From Gemmatimonadaceae bacterium (GTDB lineage: Bacteria; Gemmatimonadota; Gemmatimonadetes; Gemmatimonadales; Gemmatimonadaceae): a stretch of 64,000 bases of DNA. The notes under the pieces were generated by a model that did not search any database, had not been told where the DNA came from, and saw nothing but the letters and a program-made list of their open reading frames with translations. Shown here piece by piece: positions 48,058 through 56,523 of the stretch. The stretch lies in contig DASXUN010000004.1 in NCBI GenBank assembly GCA_036504815.1, positions 1 through 64,000 of the forward strand, written 5' to 3'. Position numbers and translations under genes: made by a program. How positions within the stretch are numbered: position 1 is the stretch's first letter; every line of letters begins with the position of its first letter.

Positions 48058-49326
48058 CTATGGTGACGTGGGCGGCACGCGCGGGGCCGCCGGCACCGGA
48101 CCGGGTTGACGGTCGAGCTCCGGAAGCACCACGGCCGCCATCCGATCAAACTGCTGGCGCTCGGCGCCGACCAGCGCCGCCGCCGCCGACTGGCGCAGCG
48201 CTTTCCGCGGATCGCGCTGCACGCCGTTGACCAGCACCTCGAAATGCAGGTGGGGACCGGTCGCCAACCCCGTGGCGCCGACGTAGGCCACCGTTTCACC
48301 CTGCGTCACCGAATGGCCGCGCGCGATGCCCTTCGCGAACCCCTTCAGGTGACCGTAGCGCGAGACAAAGCCGTTGCGGTGCCGGATCTCGAGCACGTTG
48401 CCGTAGCCGCCCTTGTGGCCGGCGAAGATCACGACGCCATCACCAATGGTGCGAACCGGCGTGCCGGAGGCGGCCGAATAGTCGGTCCCCTGATGGGCGC
48501 GCCAGATGCCGAGGATGGGATGCTTGCGCCGCCCGAAGACGCTCGAGATGCGACGAAACGAGAGCGGCGCCCGCAGAAAACTGGCGCGCAACGACTTGCC
48601 CTTCTCATCGAAATACTCGGCCTTGCCGTCCGGATGGACGAAGCGCACCGCCGTGATCTCCTGCCCGCCCCGCTCCAGCCCGGCGGCAAGTATGCGACCG
48701 ATGCGATTGACGTTTGAGGGATTCGTGCTGCGCTCGAACAGGACGCGCACGCGATCGCCGTCCTGCAGCTCACGCGACATGTCCACGCGGTATTCGTAGA
48801 TGTCGGCCACTTCCCACGCCAGCGAGATGCGCGCCCCCTTCGAGAGCAGGCCGGCGCCCGCCGTGTCCAGCGCATCGTACAGGTTCGAGCGGACGATCCC
48901 GCGCACGACCACCGTGTCGGTCACCCACGGGATCGACGTTTCGGTGCCGGTCCACAGTTCGCCGTCGCGGTGCAGGCGGATGATCCGGTCGTCGCTGAGC
49001 AGGAGTTCGACGTCGGTGGCCCTCGCGCTCGCGCTGTCGCCATGCACCTCGACCTTGAGGCCGGCGGGGATGCGCCGATAGTCCACCAGCCCCTCGAGCG
49101 ACTGCACCGCCGCGGCCGCGTCGGCGGAGGCGAGGCCGCGGCGCTCCAAGAGCGCCGCGAGCGACTCCCCTCGGCCGAGGGTGTCGCTCGCATGCCAACG
49201 ATCGAGGCCGAGACGTTCGGCCGGGTTGCGGCCCGCGAGGTCGACTCGCGGGAGGTACATCAGCGCCAGCGCGGCGCCTGCCACCGCCACCGCTGCGATG
49301 GCGGCCCGCCGCGCAAACCGCGTCAA
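48058..49326 (-). CDS. M23 (LytM-type) metallopeptidase coupled to ftsZ
   Basis: A 422-residue protein with one N-terminal TM helix, a LysM/opioid-growth-factor-like middle region (ESLAALLERRGL, about 55-130) and a C-terminal M23 domain (about 265-385). Zn ligands look complete: HPILGIW, HQGTDYSAASGTP (HxxxD) and HLHFEV. It should therefore cleave peptidoglycan crosslinks rather than act as an inactive EnvC-type activator. The TTG start overlaps the ftsZ stop (TTGA, 49323-49326). It ends 12 bases from the convergent gene at 48045. Confidence 0.88.
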   Translation of the reverse strand: MTRFARRAAIAAVAVAGAALALMYLPRVDLAGRNPAERLGLDRWHASDTLGRGESLAALLERRGLASADAAAAVQSLEGLVDYRRIPAGLKVEVHGDSASARATDVELLLSDDRIIRLHRDGELWTGTETSIPWVTDTVVVRGIVRSNLYDALDTAGAGLLSKGARISLAWEVADIYEYRVDMSRELQDGDRVRVLFERSTNPSNVNRIGRILAAGLERGGQEITAVRFVHPDGKAEYFDEKGKSLRASFLRAPLSFRRISSVFGRRKHPILGIWRAHQGTDYSAASGTPVRTIGDGVVIFAGHKGGYGNVLEIRHRNGFVSRYGHLKGFAKGIARGHSVTQGETVAYVGATGLATGPHLHFEVLVNGVQRDPRKALRQSAAAALVGAERQQFDRMAAVVLPELDRQPGPVPAAPRVPPTSP

Positions 49327-50510
49327 TCCATCTGTCTCCGGATGAACGTCGGGATCTCCATGTCGCTGAGATCCTCAATCCGGCGCGGTTCAGCGGCCGG
49401 CCGCGCGCGCTGCGCCGGCACCGCGGAGCCGCCCTGATAGGCGCCCCCGATGACCGGACGCGCGCGCGTGCCCGCTTCGGAGATCGGAATGACCGGCGTG
49501 GCACCCGCGCGGCCGATGGAACGCTGCTGGCCGGCGCTGGCGCGCTCGAAGCCCGTGGCGACCACCGTGACCCGCACCTGGCCCACCATGGCCGGCTCGA
49601 CGCCGGCGCCGATGATGATGTTCGACTCCTCGCCCACCGCTTCCTGCACGATCTGGCCGACGGTGGTGAAGTCGGTGAAGCTGAGTTCGCCGTCGCCGCC
49701 CGTGATGTTCACCAGCACGCCGGTGGCGCCGGCGATGGAGACGTTGTCGAGCAGCGGGCTCGAGAGCGCGATCTGCGCCGCCTCGACCGCGCGATTCTCG
49801 CCCGAGCCCACGCCGGTGCCCATGATGGCGGCGCCGCCGTCCTTCATGACGGTGCGCACGTCGGCGAAGTCCACGTTGATGATGCCGCACTTCGTCACGA
49901 GGCCCGAGATGCCCTCGGTGGCGCGCAGCAGCACTTCATCGGCCTTCTTGAGGGCGTCCTGGAACGGGATGTTCTTGCCGACCACCGCGAGGAGGCGCTC
50001 ATTGGGGACGACGATCATCGTGTCGACGAACTTGCGGAGCTCCTCGATGCCCTCTTCGGCCTGGCGCATGCGCTTGCGCCCCTCGAAGAGGAACGGCTTG
50101 GTGACGATGCCGACGACGAGCGAGCCCGATTCGCGCGCCAGTTCCGCGACGACGGGCGCCGCGCCGGTGCCCGTGCCGCCGCCCATGCCGCAGGTGACGA
50201 AGACGAGGTCGCTGTTGCTCATCACGCGGGCGACTTCGTCGCGGTTCTCCTCGATGGCCTGGCGGCCGATCTCGGGACGCGCGCCGGCGCCGAGTCCGCG
50301 GGTGAGTTTCTTGCCGATCTGGATCTTGACGTCCGACTTCGAGTTGAGCAGCGCCTGGGCGTCGGTGTTGACGGAGATGAACTCAACGCCTTCCAGCTGC
50401 TCCTCGATCATGCGATTGACGGCATTGCCGCCACCGCCGCCCACGCCCACCACCTTCATGCGGGCGCCGCCGGTCGGCGCGCTTGTCTCGAGTTCGAAGT
50501 TCAGTGGCAT
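49323..50510 (-). CDS. ftsZ: Cell division protein FtsZ
   Basis: Tubulin-like GTPase forming the Z ring. 395 residues: KVVGVGGGGGNAVNRMI at the N terminus, tubulin signature GGGTGTGAAPVVAELA, T7 loop NVDFADVRTVM, a variable linker from about 320 and the C-terminal peptide IPTFIRRQ that binds FtsA. It has its own promoter and a 300-base upstream region separating it from ftsA, with GGAG 10 bases before the ATG. Confidence 0.97.
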   Translation of the reverse strand: MPLNFELETSAPTGGARMKVVGVGGGGGNAVNRMIEEQLEGVEFISVNTDAQALLNSKSDVKIQIGKKLTRGLGAGARPEIGRQAIEENRDEVARVMSNSDLVFVTCGMGGGTGTGAAPVVAELARESGSLVVGIVTKPFLFEGRKRMRQAEEGIEELRKFVDTMIVVPNERLLAVVGKNIPFQDALKKADEVLLRATEGISGLVTKCGIINVDFADVRTVMKDGGAAIMGTGVGSGENRAVEAAQIALSSPLLDNVSIAGATGVLVNITGGDGELSFTDFTTVGQIVQEAVGEESNIIIGAGVEPAMVGQVRVTVVATGFERASAGQQRSIGRAGATPVIPISEAGTRARPVIGGAYQGGSAVPAQRARPAAEPRRIEDLSDMEIPTFIRRQMD

Positions 50511-50558
50511 GCGAGGTCAACTCCGAAGCGAAGTACAGGGGGCGAGATCGGACGCGGA

Positions 50559-50587
50559 AATATACGCGCAAGCGCGTATCGCACCAA
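50559..50587 (-). promoter_or_regulatory. ftsZ promoter with a palindrome across the spacer
   Basis: On the minus strand: TTGGTG (50587-50582), a 17-base spacer, TATATT (50564-50559). Start predicted near 50552, 42 bases before the ATG. The perfect palindrome ATACGCGC-AA-GCGCGTAT (50562-50579) covers most of the spacer and part of the -10, a position suited to a repressor or a MerR-like activator. Confidence 0.55.
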
Positions 50588-50670
50588 TGATTGGACGAAT
50601 GAAGGCGAGAAAAGGCAATAGAGCGGAATCCACCAATAGATGGCGTGGCGCACATTTGTGATGTTCTCCA

Positions 50671-50815
50671 GAGATACAACAGACAAACAACAGAGAAACA
50701 ACAGAGAAACAACAGGGGACCGCTGGCGTCGCGCCCCCTGCGCGCCACGCCCGCGGCCCCCCTTCCCCAACTGTTGTCTCTCTGTTGTTTGTCTGTTGCT
50801 TCTCTGTTGTATCTC
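50671..50815. repeat. 45-bp-arm inverted repeat of 11-mers starting directly after the ftsA stop codon
   Basis: Left arm 50671-50715 and right arm 50771-50815 are reverse complements at 41 of 45 positions. Each arm starts with GAGAT and then iterates an 11-bp unit ACAACAGAGAA (variants GCAACAGACAA, ACAACAGAGAG). The 55-base GC-rich loop can fold further. The right arm ends on the base next to the ftsA stop codon (50816-50818). Its low GC contrasts with the neighbourhood. No ORF or IS end is seen. Confidence 0.9.
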
Positions 50816-52081
50816 TTAGAAGAAGTCTTGCAAGTAGGTCTTAAACCGCCCCGCCAGTCCCGCAAACGTCGGCGCCGCGTCGCTCATGCTCAGCCGCTTC
50901 CCCTTCCCTGAGATCTGGCCCTGCGCCACCCGGCCGGCCGCGTACTGCACCAGCCCCACCGCCGTCGCGTAGCGCGGCGCCTGCACGCTGTCGGCCAGCC
51001 CGCCGAGAAACTCGCCCGGCACGCCAATGCGCGCGCCGATGCCGAACACCTCGCTCGCCAGCTCGGCCATGCCCGGCATCGCCCCCACGCCGCCCGTCAC
51101 CACCACGCCGGCCGCGAGCCGCTTGAGGAAGCCGGCGTCCTCGATGTCCCGCACCGCGAGTTCGTAGATCTCGCTCGTGCGCTGGTGGATGATGTGCGCC
51201 AGCAGTTCGCGCGGAATCTGCCGGTCACCCTGCGCCACCGTGCTCGGCAGCCGGATGATCTCGCCGTGCTGCACCATCGGCTCGTACGCGCAGCCGTACG
51301 CCTCCTTCAGGCGCTCGGCGTCGGTCTGCGTCACGCCCAGCCCGTGCACGATGTCGCTCGAGACGTTGTTGCCGCCGTACCCGATGGTGCCGAGGTGACG
51401 GATCTTCCCCTCGTGAAAGACTGCCAGGTCCGTCGTGCCGGCCCCCACTTCGACCAGCGCGACGCCCAGTTCCTTCTCGTCCTCGGTGAGCACGCTGAGC
51501 GCGGCCGCGAGCGGCTCCAGCACCAGTTCCTGCACCTTGTACCCGGCCCGCTCCACACTCTTCCGCAGGTTCATCGCGGGCGACGACCCGATCGTGACCA
51601 GGTACATCTCGGTCTCGAGCCGCGTGCCGATCATCCCGATGGGATCGCGAATTCCGAGGTTCCGGTCGACGGTGTACTCCTGCGGGATCGCGTGGATCAG
51701 CTCGCGGTCCTGCGCGATGGGTTGCGCCCGCGCGACGGCGTTGGCGCGTTCCACGTCATTGCGCGAGATCTCGGCGCCGGTCACCGAGGCAATCCCCTTG
51801 CTCGTCACCGCCTGCACGTGCTCGCCGGCGATGCCGCAGAACACGTTGTCCACCCGGGCGCCCGCCATCTGCTCGGCGTCGGCCAGCGCCTTGTTGATGC
51901 AGCGCGTCGTCTCCTCGATGTCGGCCACCACGCCGCGGCGCATGCCGGTGGTGCGCGCCTGGCCGACGCCGAGGATGTTGACCGTGGGATGCTTGGGCAG
52001 GTCGCCCACGACTTCCGCGATGACCGCGGTGGTCTTGGCCGAGCCGATGTCGAGTCCAGCGACGAGACGGTCGAGGTTCAT
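50816..52081 (-). CDS. ftsA: Cell division protein FtsA
   Basis: Actin-like protein that tethers FtsZ to the membrane. 421 residues with phosphate-1 LDIGSAKTTAVIAEV, the SHS2/1C domain, phosphate-2 LVEVGAGTTDLAVF, adenosine-binding VVTGGVGAMPGM, and a C-terminal amphipathic helix (LAGRFKTYLQDFF) for membrane binding. Overlaps ftsQ by ATGA. Confidence 0.96.
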   Translation of the reverse strand: MNLDRLVAGLDIGSAKTTAVIAEVVGDLPKHPTVNILGVGQARTTGMRRGVVADIEETTRCINKALADAEQMAGARVDNVFCGIAGEHVQAVTSKGIASVTGAEISRNDVERANAVARAQPIAQDRELIHAIPQEYTVDRNLGIRDPIGMIGTRLETEMYLVTIGSSPAMNLRKSVERAGYKVQELVLEPLAAALSVLTEDEKELGVALVEVGAGTTDLAVFHEGKIRHLGTIGYGGNNVSSDIVHGLGVTQTDAERLKEAYGCAYEPMVQHGEIIRLPSTVAQGDRQIPRELLAHIIHQRTSEIYELAVRDIEDAGFLKRLAAGVVVTGGVGAMPGMAELASEVFGIGARIGVPGEFLGGLADSVQAPRYATAVGLVQYAAGRVAQGQISGKGKRLSMSDAAPTFAGLAGRFKTYLQDFF

Positions 52082-52788
52082 GGGAGTCTGGCGATGACCT
52101 GGTCACGGTAGCGCAGGTCGATCTCGACCGCGCGGCGCCCACGGCGCGCGAGGTCGCGTTCGACCGGCAGGATGTCCGACAGGCGCGCCGCGGTGAGATC
52201 GCGGCCGCCGAGTACGTTCAGTGAATCCACCTGCATGGCGAGTTCGCCGCGCGGGAGGCGGCGCACCTCGCTGATGCGCGCGTACAACTGCGGCTCGGCG
52301 TCCCGGACATCGCCCAGCAGCCGCAACGCCGCCACGTCACGCGATGGCATCACGGGGAGGTCGAGGTCGACGGCCGTGGGATCGATCGGCAGTGACCGCC
52401 CCGACGCGTCGTACGGCATCAGCCCCGCCCCGCTCGGCACGAAGGCCACCGGCGGGACTTCCGCGATGTGCACCACCAGCGTGCCCGGCAGCCGCCGCGT
52501 GATGCGCACGTCGCGCACCTGCGGATGCGAACCGATCCGACGTTCCCAGACGTCCGCGTCGTCCCAGATGGACGCCGCGGTGTCCACCTTCATCCGCGAT
52601 ACGATCTGGTCGGGGGCGATGTAACGCGTCCCCTCGATCTCGACCTTGCGCGCCCGGAAGAAGGCCATGCGACGGGCGCCTTCGCGCACGGCGAACGGAA
52701 GCGCGACGACGGCCAACCCCCCTGCGACAAGCAGGGCGCGCCGCGCGTAAACGCGGAACGTGGACGGCGCTGCGGCGGCTTCGGCCAT
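52078..52788 (-). CDS. ftsQ: Cell division protein FtsQ
   Basis: Bitopic divisome scaffold, 236 residues. One TM helix (ALLVAGGLAVVALPFAV, about 18-35), a POTRA domain starting FFRARKVEIEGTRYIAPDQIV and a beta domain with the strand RDVRITRRLPGTLVVHIAE. No Shine-Dalgarno sequence precedes the ATG. The 46-base gap after murC holds a GC hairpin and TATAGT four bases before the ATG. Confidence 0.9.
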   Translation of the reverse strand: MAEAAAAPSTFRVYARRALLVAGGLAVVALPFAVREGARRMAFFRARKVEIEGTRYIAPDQIVSRMKVDTAASIWDDADVWERRIGSHPQVRDVRITRRLPGTLVVHIAEVPPVAFVPSGAGLMPYDASGRSLPIDPTAVDLDLPVMPSRDVAALRLLGDVRDAEPQLYARISEVRRLPRGELAMQVDSLNVLGGRDLTAARLSDILPVERDLARRGRRAVEIDLRYRDQVIARLP

Positions 52789-52834
52789 GACAACTATAGA
52801 CGAACCGGGCCACCCCGCGGAAACACCGCGCGGC

Positions 52835-54211
52835 CTAGCCGAGCAGCTTCGCTGACAGTTCCGGTCCAGTCCTGGTGATGTCCCCCGCCCCGATGGTCAG
52901 CACGACGTCGCCCGCCCGCACGAACTTGGCCAGCGCCTCGGCGGCGTCGGTGCGCGCCCCCATCCAGGTCGGCGCGTGGCCAGCCTTGGCGGCGGCATCC
53001 GCGATGAGCTGCGCCGTGACGCCGGGCAGCGGCTTTTCGCGCGCGGGATAGACGTCGCACAGGAAGAGCGCGTCGGCGGCGGCCAGCGCCTCGCCAAACT
53101 CGCGGGCGAAGTCGCGCGTGCGGCTGAACAGGTGCGGCTGGAAGCAGGCCACCAGGCGACGCCCGCCAAATGCGGCCCGGGCAGCGGCAAGTGTCGCACG
53201 GATTTCGGTGGGATGGTGCGCGTAGTCGTCGATGATCTCCACGCCCCGCACCGTACCCAGCCGCTGAAAGCGCCGCTCGGCGCCGGCCAGCGTGGCGAGC
53301 CCGGGCGCCATCTGCGCGACCTTCAGCCCGTACGTGCCGATGCCGACGGCAAGGGCCGCGAGCGCGTTGCGCACGTTGTGCTCTCCCGGCAGCGACAGGG
53401 CGACGGTCCCCAGAGCCTTGCCGTCGAAGACGACGTCGAACGTCGTCCCGCCGTCGACAACGCGCAGATTCACCGCGCGCAGCCGGGCGTCGGCACCGGT
53501 GATCCCGTAGCGGATCACTTCCGCCGTGGCCGGCGAAGGAAGCGCGTTGGCGCCGGGATCGTCGGCGCACAGCACCACCCATCGCGCGCGGCCGACAAAC
53601 TCGGTGAAAGTGCGCGTGATGTCGTCGAGGTCGGCATAGATGTCGAGGTGGTCGGCCTCGACATTCGTCACCACCGCCACCTGCGGCCACAGCGCGAGGA
53701 ACGAGCGGTCGTACTCGTCGGCCTCGACGACAAATGCCGATTCGCCGCCGTATTTCAGGTTGCCGCCCCACGCGGTCACGCGCGCGCCCACGACGCCGGT
53801 GGGCGAGAGCCCGGCGGCGGCGAGGGCCTCGGTGGTCATCACCGTCGTCGTGCTCTTGCCGTGCGTCCCGGCGATGCCAATGAGCGTGCCGCCCGCGCAA
53901 CACTCGGCCAGCGCCTCGGCGCGACGCACCAGCGGCACGCCGAGTTCGCGCGCGCGCACCAATTCCGGATGCTCCTTCGGCATCGCGCTCGTGTACACGG
54001 CGGCGCGGACGCCGGCCAGGTGCGACGGATCATGGCCGGCCATCACCTGCACGCCGGCATGCTCGAGGTCGGCAACGCCAGCGGCGTTCTGGTCGCAGCC
54101 GGAGACGCGCATCCCGCGTCGCACGAGCAGTTCCGCGAGCGCGCTCATTCCGGCGCCGGCCACGCCGATGAAGTGCACCGGCCGATCGTCCGAGCGGTCA
54201 ATCAAGGCCAT
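52835..54211 (-). CDS. murC: UDP-N-acetylmuramate--L-alanine ligase
   Basis: Adds L-Ala to UDP-MurNAc. 458 residues with the N-terminal HFIGVAGAGMSALAELL, P-loop GIAGTHGKSTTTVM, NVEADHLDIY and DDYAHHPTEIRATLAAAR. Three bases separate it from murG. Confidence 0.96.
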   Translation of the reverse strand: MALIDRSDDRPVHFIGVAGAGMSALAELLVRRGMRVSGCDQNAAGVADLEHAGVQVMAGHDPSHLAGVRAAVYTSAMPKEHPELVRARELGVPLVRRAEALAECCAGGTLIGIAGTHGKSTTTVMTTEALAAAGLSPTGVVGARVTAWGGNLKYGGESAFVVEADEYDRSFLALWPQVAVVTNVEADHLDIYADLDDITRTFTEFVGRARWVVLCADDPGANALPSPATAEVIRYGITGADARLRAVNLRVVDGGTTFDVVFDGKALGTVALSLPGEHNVRNALAALAVGIGTYGLKVAQMAPGLATLAGAERRFQRLGTVRGVEIIDDYAHHPTEIRATLAAARAAFGGRRLVACFQPHLFSRTRDFAREFGEALAAADALFLCDVYPAREKPLPGVTAQLIADAAAKAGHAPTWMGARTDAAEALAKFVRAGDVVLTIGAGDITRTGPELSAKLLG

Positions 54212-54214
54212 GCG

Positions 54215-55321
54215 TTACCTCGCCTCCGCTGGCACACCCAGCAATGCGCTGATGCGGCGTGCGATCTCGTCGGCCGCGTGCGGGCGGCCCCGGGCACGCG
54301 CCGCCGCGGACATCGTGCGCAGCCGCGCCGCATCGCCAAGGAGGCCGCGCACGGTGGCGTCGAGCCGCTCCACGGTCAGCTCCGACTGCGGCAGGTGCAC
54401 GCCGGCCCCGGCCCGCGCGATGGCTTCCGCGTTCTTCGTCTGATGGTCCGCCGCCGCGGTCGGCAGCGGCACGAGAATCATCGGGATGCCCCACGCCGAG
54501 AGTTCGCTCGTTCCCATCATCCCCGCGCGCACCAGCGCCAGGTCGCAGGCCGCGTACGCCTCGGCGATGGGATCGAGGTAGCGCACCACGCGCACATCGG
54601 CGCGGTCGTACTGCGCAAACGATTCGTACTGCCCCTTCCCCGTGGCCCACAGCACGCAGAGATCCCGCGGCAGGCCCGCATCAACCCAGGCGGCCATCGC
54701 CTTGTTCAGCGCGCGCGCCCCCTGGCTGCCGCCGAAGACGAGGAGCACGCGGGCGCTTGCCGGAAACCCCCAGCGTTCGCGCGCGCGCCGCGCGTCGGGG
54801 TGAATGTCGGGCGGCGGCGCAATCGGATTGCCGGTGTCGAGATACTCGCAGCGCCCCTTGGGCAGCGTCGCCGCCGCTTCGGGAAAGCCCAGGTAGGCCT
54901 CGCGCGTGAAACGCGCGCTGAGGCGCGCGGTCAGGCCCGGATAGGCATCGCCCATGTGCTGCACCACGGGAACGTCGTGACGCCACGCAAAGAGCATCGT
55001 GACGCCGGAGGCGTAGCCACCCGTACCGACCACCAGGCGCGGCTGCTGCTCGCGCCGGAGCTGGCGCAGGGCGCCCCACGCGCCGAGCGCGCCGCGCAGC
55101 GTGCGCCAGTTCTGCCAGACGCGCGGCCGGTACAGCGGATGCAGGTCAAGCAATGTGTGCGGGAACTCGGTCGAGGGTAGCACGTCCCGCTCGATGCCGC
55201 GTTGCGCGCCAATGAAGTGCGGCTGCACGTCGGGACGCAACCGCACGAGGGCGCGCGCGATCGCGAGCCCCGGGTACAGGTGCCCGCCCGTGCCACCGCC
55301 CGCGAACCAGACGCTGGTCAC
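54215..55321 (-). CDS. murG: Lipid II-forming GlcNAc transferase MurG
   Basis: GT28 enzyme adding GlcNAc to lipid I on the inner membrane face. 368 residues with FAGGGTGGHLYPGLAIA, GTGGYASG, FGGSQGARALN and the donor-site region SELSAWGIPMILVPLP. The GTG at 55321 overlaps the ftsW stop (GTGA). Confidence 0.96.
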   Translation of the reverse strand: MTSVWFAGGGTGGHLYPGLAIARALVRLRPDVQPHFIGAQRGIERDVLPSTEFPHTLLDLHPLYRPRVWQNWRTLRGALGAWGALRQLRREQQPRLVVGTGGYASGVTMLFAWRHDVPVVQHMGDAYPGLTARLSARFTREAYLGFPEAAATLPKGRCEYLDTGNPIAPPPDIHPDARRARERWGFPASARVLLVFGGSQGARALNKAMAAWVDAGLPRDLCVLWATGKGQYESFAQYDRADVRVVRYLDPIAEAYAACDLALVRAGMMGTSELSAWGIPMILVPLPTAAADHQTKNAEAIARAGAGVHLPQSELTVERLDATVRGLLGDAARLRTMSAAARARGRPHAADEIARRISALLGVPAEAR

Positions 55322-56523
55322 CCCGCCATCCCGGGCGCCATGCGCATCGGATCGGTCGCCGCCTCGCCATACACCCGCTCCCTGGTGCTCCCGATGTTCA
55401 CGAGGATGCCGGTCATCAGGAGCGAGAGCAGCAGGTTGGAGCGGCCGTACGAGATGAATGGCAGCGTGAGTCCCGTCGTCGGCAGGAGGCCGATGGCGAC
55501 GCCCAGATGGAGATAGGCGGTGGTCACCATCGTGAACGTGATGCCGATCGCCAGCAGGCGCTGGAACGGCGTGCGCGCCTGCGCCGCGATGCGGAAACCA
55601 AGCCAGCAGTACCCCGCGAAGAGCAGCGTGACGCCGGTCAGGCCGATGAAGCCCCACTCCTCGCCGATGTTGCCGCCGATGAAGTCATTGTACGGCAACG
55701 GCAGGAAACCGTACTGCTGCCTGCCCTCGCCGTAGCCCACGCCGAACAGGCCGCCCGATCCCACCGCGATGAGCGATTGCTGCAGCTGGAAGTTGACCTC
55801 GCGATGCACGGCGCTCGCGTCGGTGAAGCCCAGCAGGCGCTCGAGCACATACTGGAGCCGTTGGACCTGGCTCCAGAGGACGGGGACGGCGAGGACGCCG
55901 AGAAAGACGAAATGCCCGATGCGCACGCCGCCCGCGAACAGGATGACACCCATCAACAGCAGGTAGTAGACCGCGACCGACAGGTCCGGCTCGAGCGCCG
56001 CGAGCACCGCGAGCGCCCCGACCACGATGAGAATCGGGAGCATTCCCTTGGTGAGCCGCCGCAGCTGGTCACCCTTCTTCACGGTCAGCATCGCGGTCCA
56101 GGCGATGACCGCGAGCTTGGCGTACTCCGACGGCTGGATCGAGCCGCCAAAGAGGAACCGGCGCGACCCGTGGATCGGCGGCGCGATGCTGCGGGTGAAC
56201 GGCAGCACGCACAGCAGCATCAGGAACAGCGCGCCGAGCATCAGCGGCCAGGCCACGGTGCGCCACCACTCGGCGTCCTGCTTGGCCGCGAGCACGAAAA
56301 GCACCGCCCCCACCGCGATCCCGGTCAGCTGGCGCGTGAGGAAGTGCGTGCTCGCGAAGCCGGATTGCATGGCGACCATGGCACTCGCGCTGTAGAGCGT
56401 CGCCAGCCCGAAGGCGAGCAGCGCCGCGGTGCACATCAGGAGCGCGCGCGCCTCGACGCTCGTGCGCCAGCGCTCGCGCGAGCCGCCCGTGGCCGAGGCG
56501 CGGGGCATTGCGGACGCGCTCAC
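55318..56523 (-). CDS. ftsW: Lipid II polymerase FtsW (SEDS family)
   Basis: Septal glycan polymerase with ten TM helices, 401 residues. SEDS markers: GSRRFLFGGSIQPSEYAKLA, LEPDLSVAVYYLL, the catalytic-loop region with an Asp after the seventh helix, ND-IGGNIGEEWGFIG and GLTLPFISYGRSNLL. The start is a GTG overlapping the murD stop (56520-56523); an ATG 15 bases downstream is an alternative. Works with the FtsI encoded upstream. Confidence 0.95.
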   Translation of the reverse strand: MSASAMPRASATGGSRERWRTSVEARALLMCTAALLAFGLATLYSASAMVAMQSGFASTHFLTRQLTGIAVGAVLFVLAAKQDAEWWRTVAWPLMLGALFLMLLCVLPFTRSIAPPIHGSRRFLFGGSIQPSEYAKLAVIAWTAMLTVKKGDQLRRLTKGMLPILIVVGALAVLAALEPDLSVAVYYLLLMGVILFAGGVRIGHFVFLGVLAVPVLWSQVQRLQYVLERLLGFTDASAVHREVNFQLQQSLIAVGSGGLFGVGYGEGRQQYGFLPLPYNDFIGGNIGEEWGFIGLTGVTLLFAGYCWLGFRIAAQARTPFQRLLAIGITFTMVTTAYLHLGVAIGLLPTTGLTLPFISYGRSNLLLSLLMTGILVNIGSTRERVYGEAATDPMRMAPGMAG

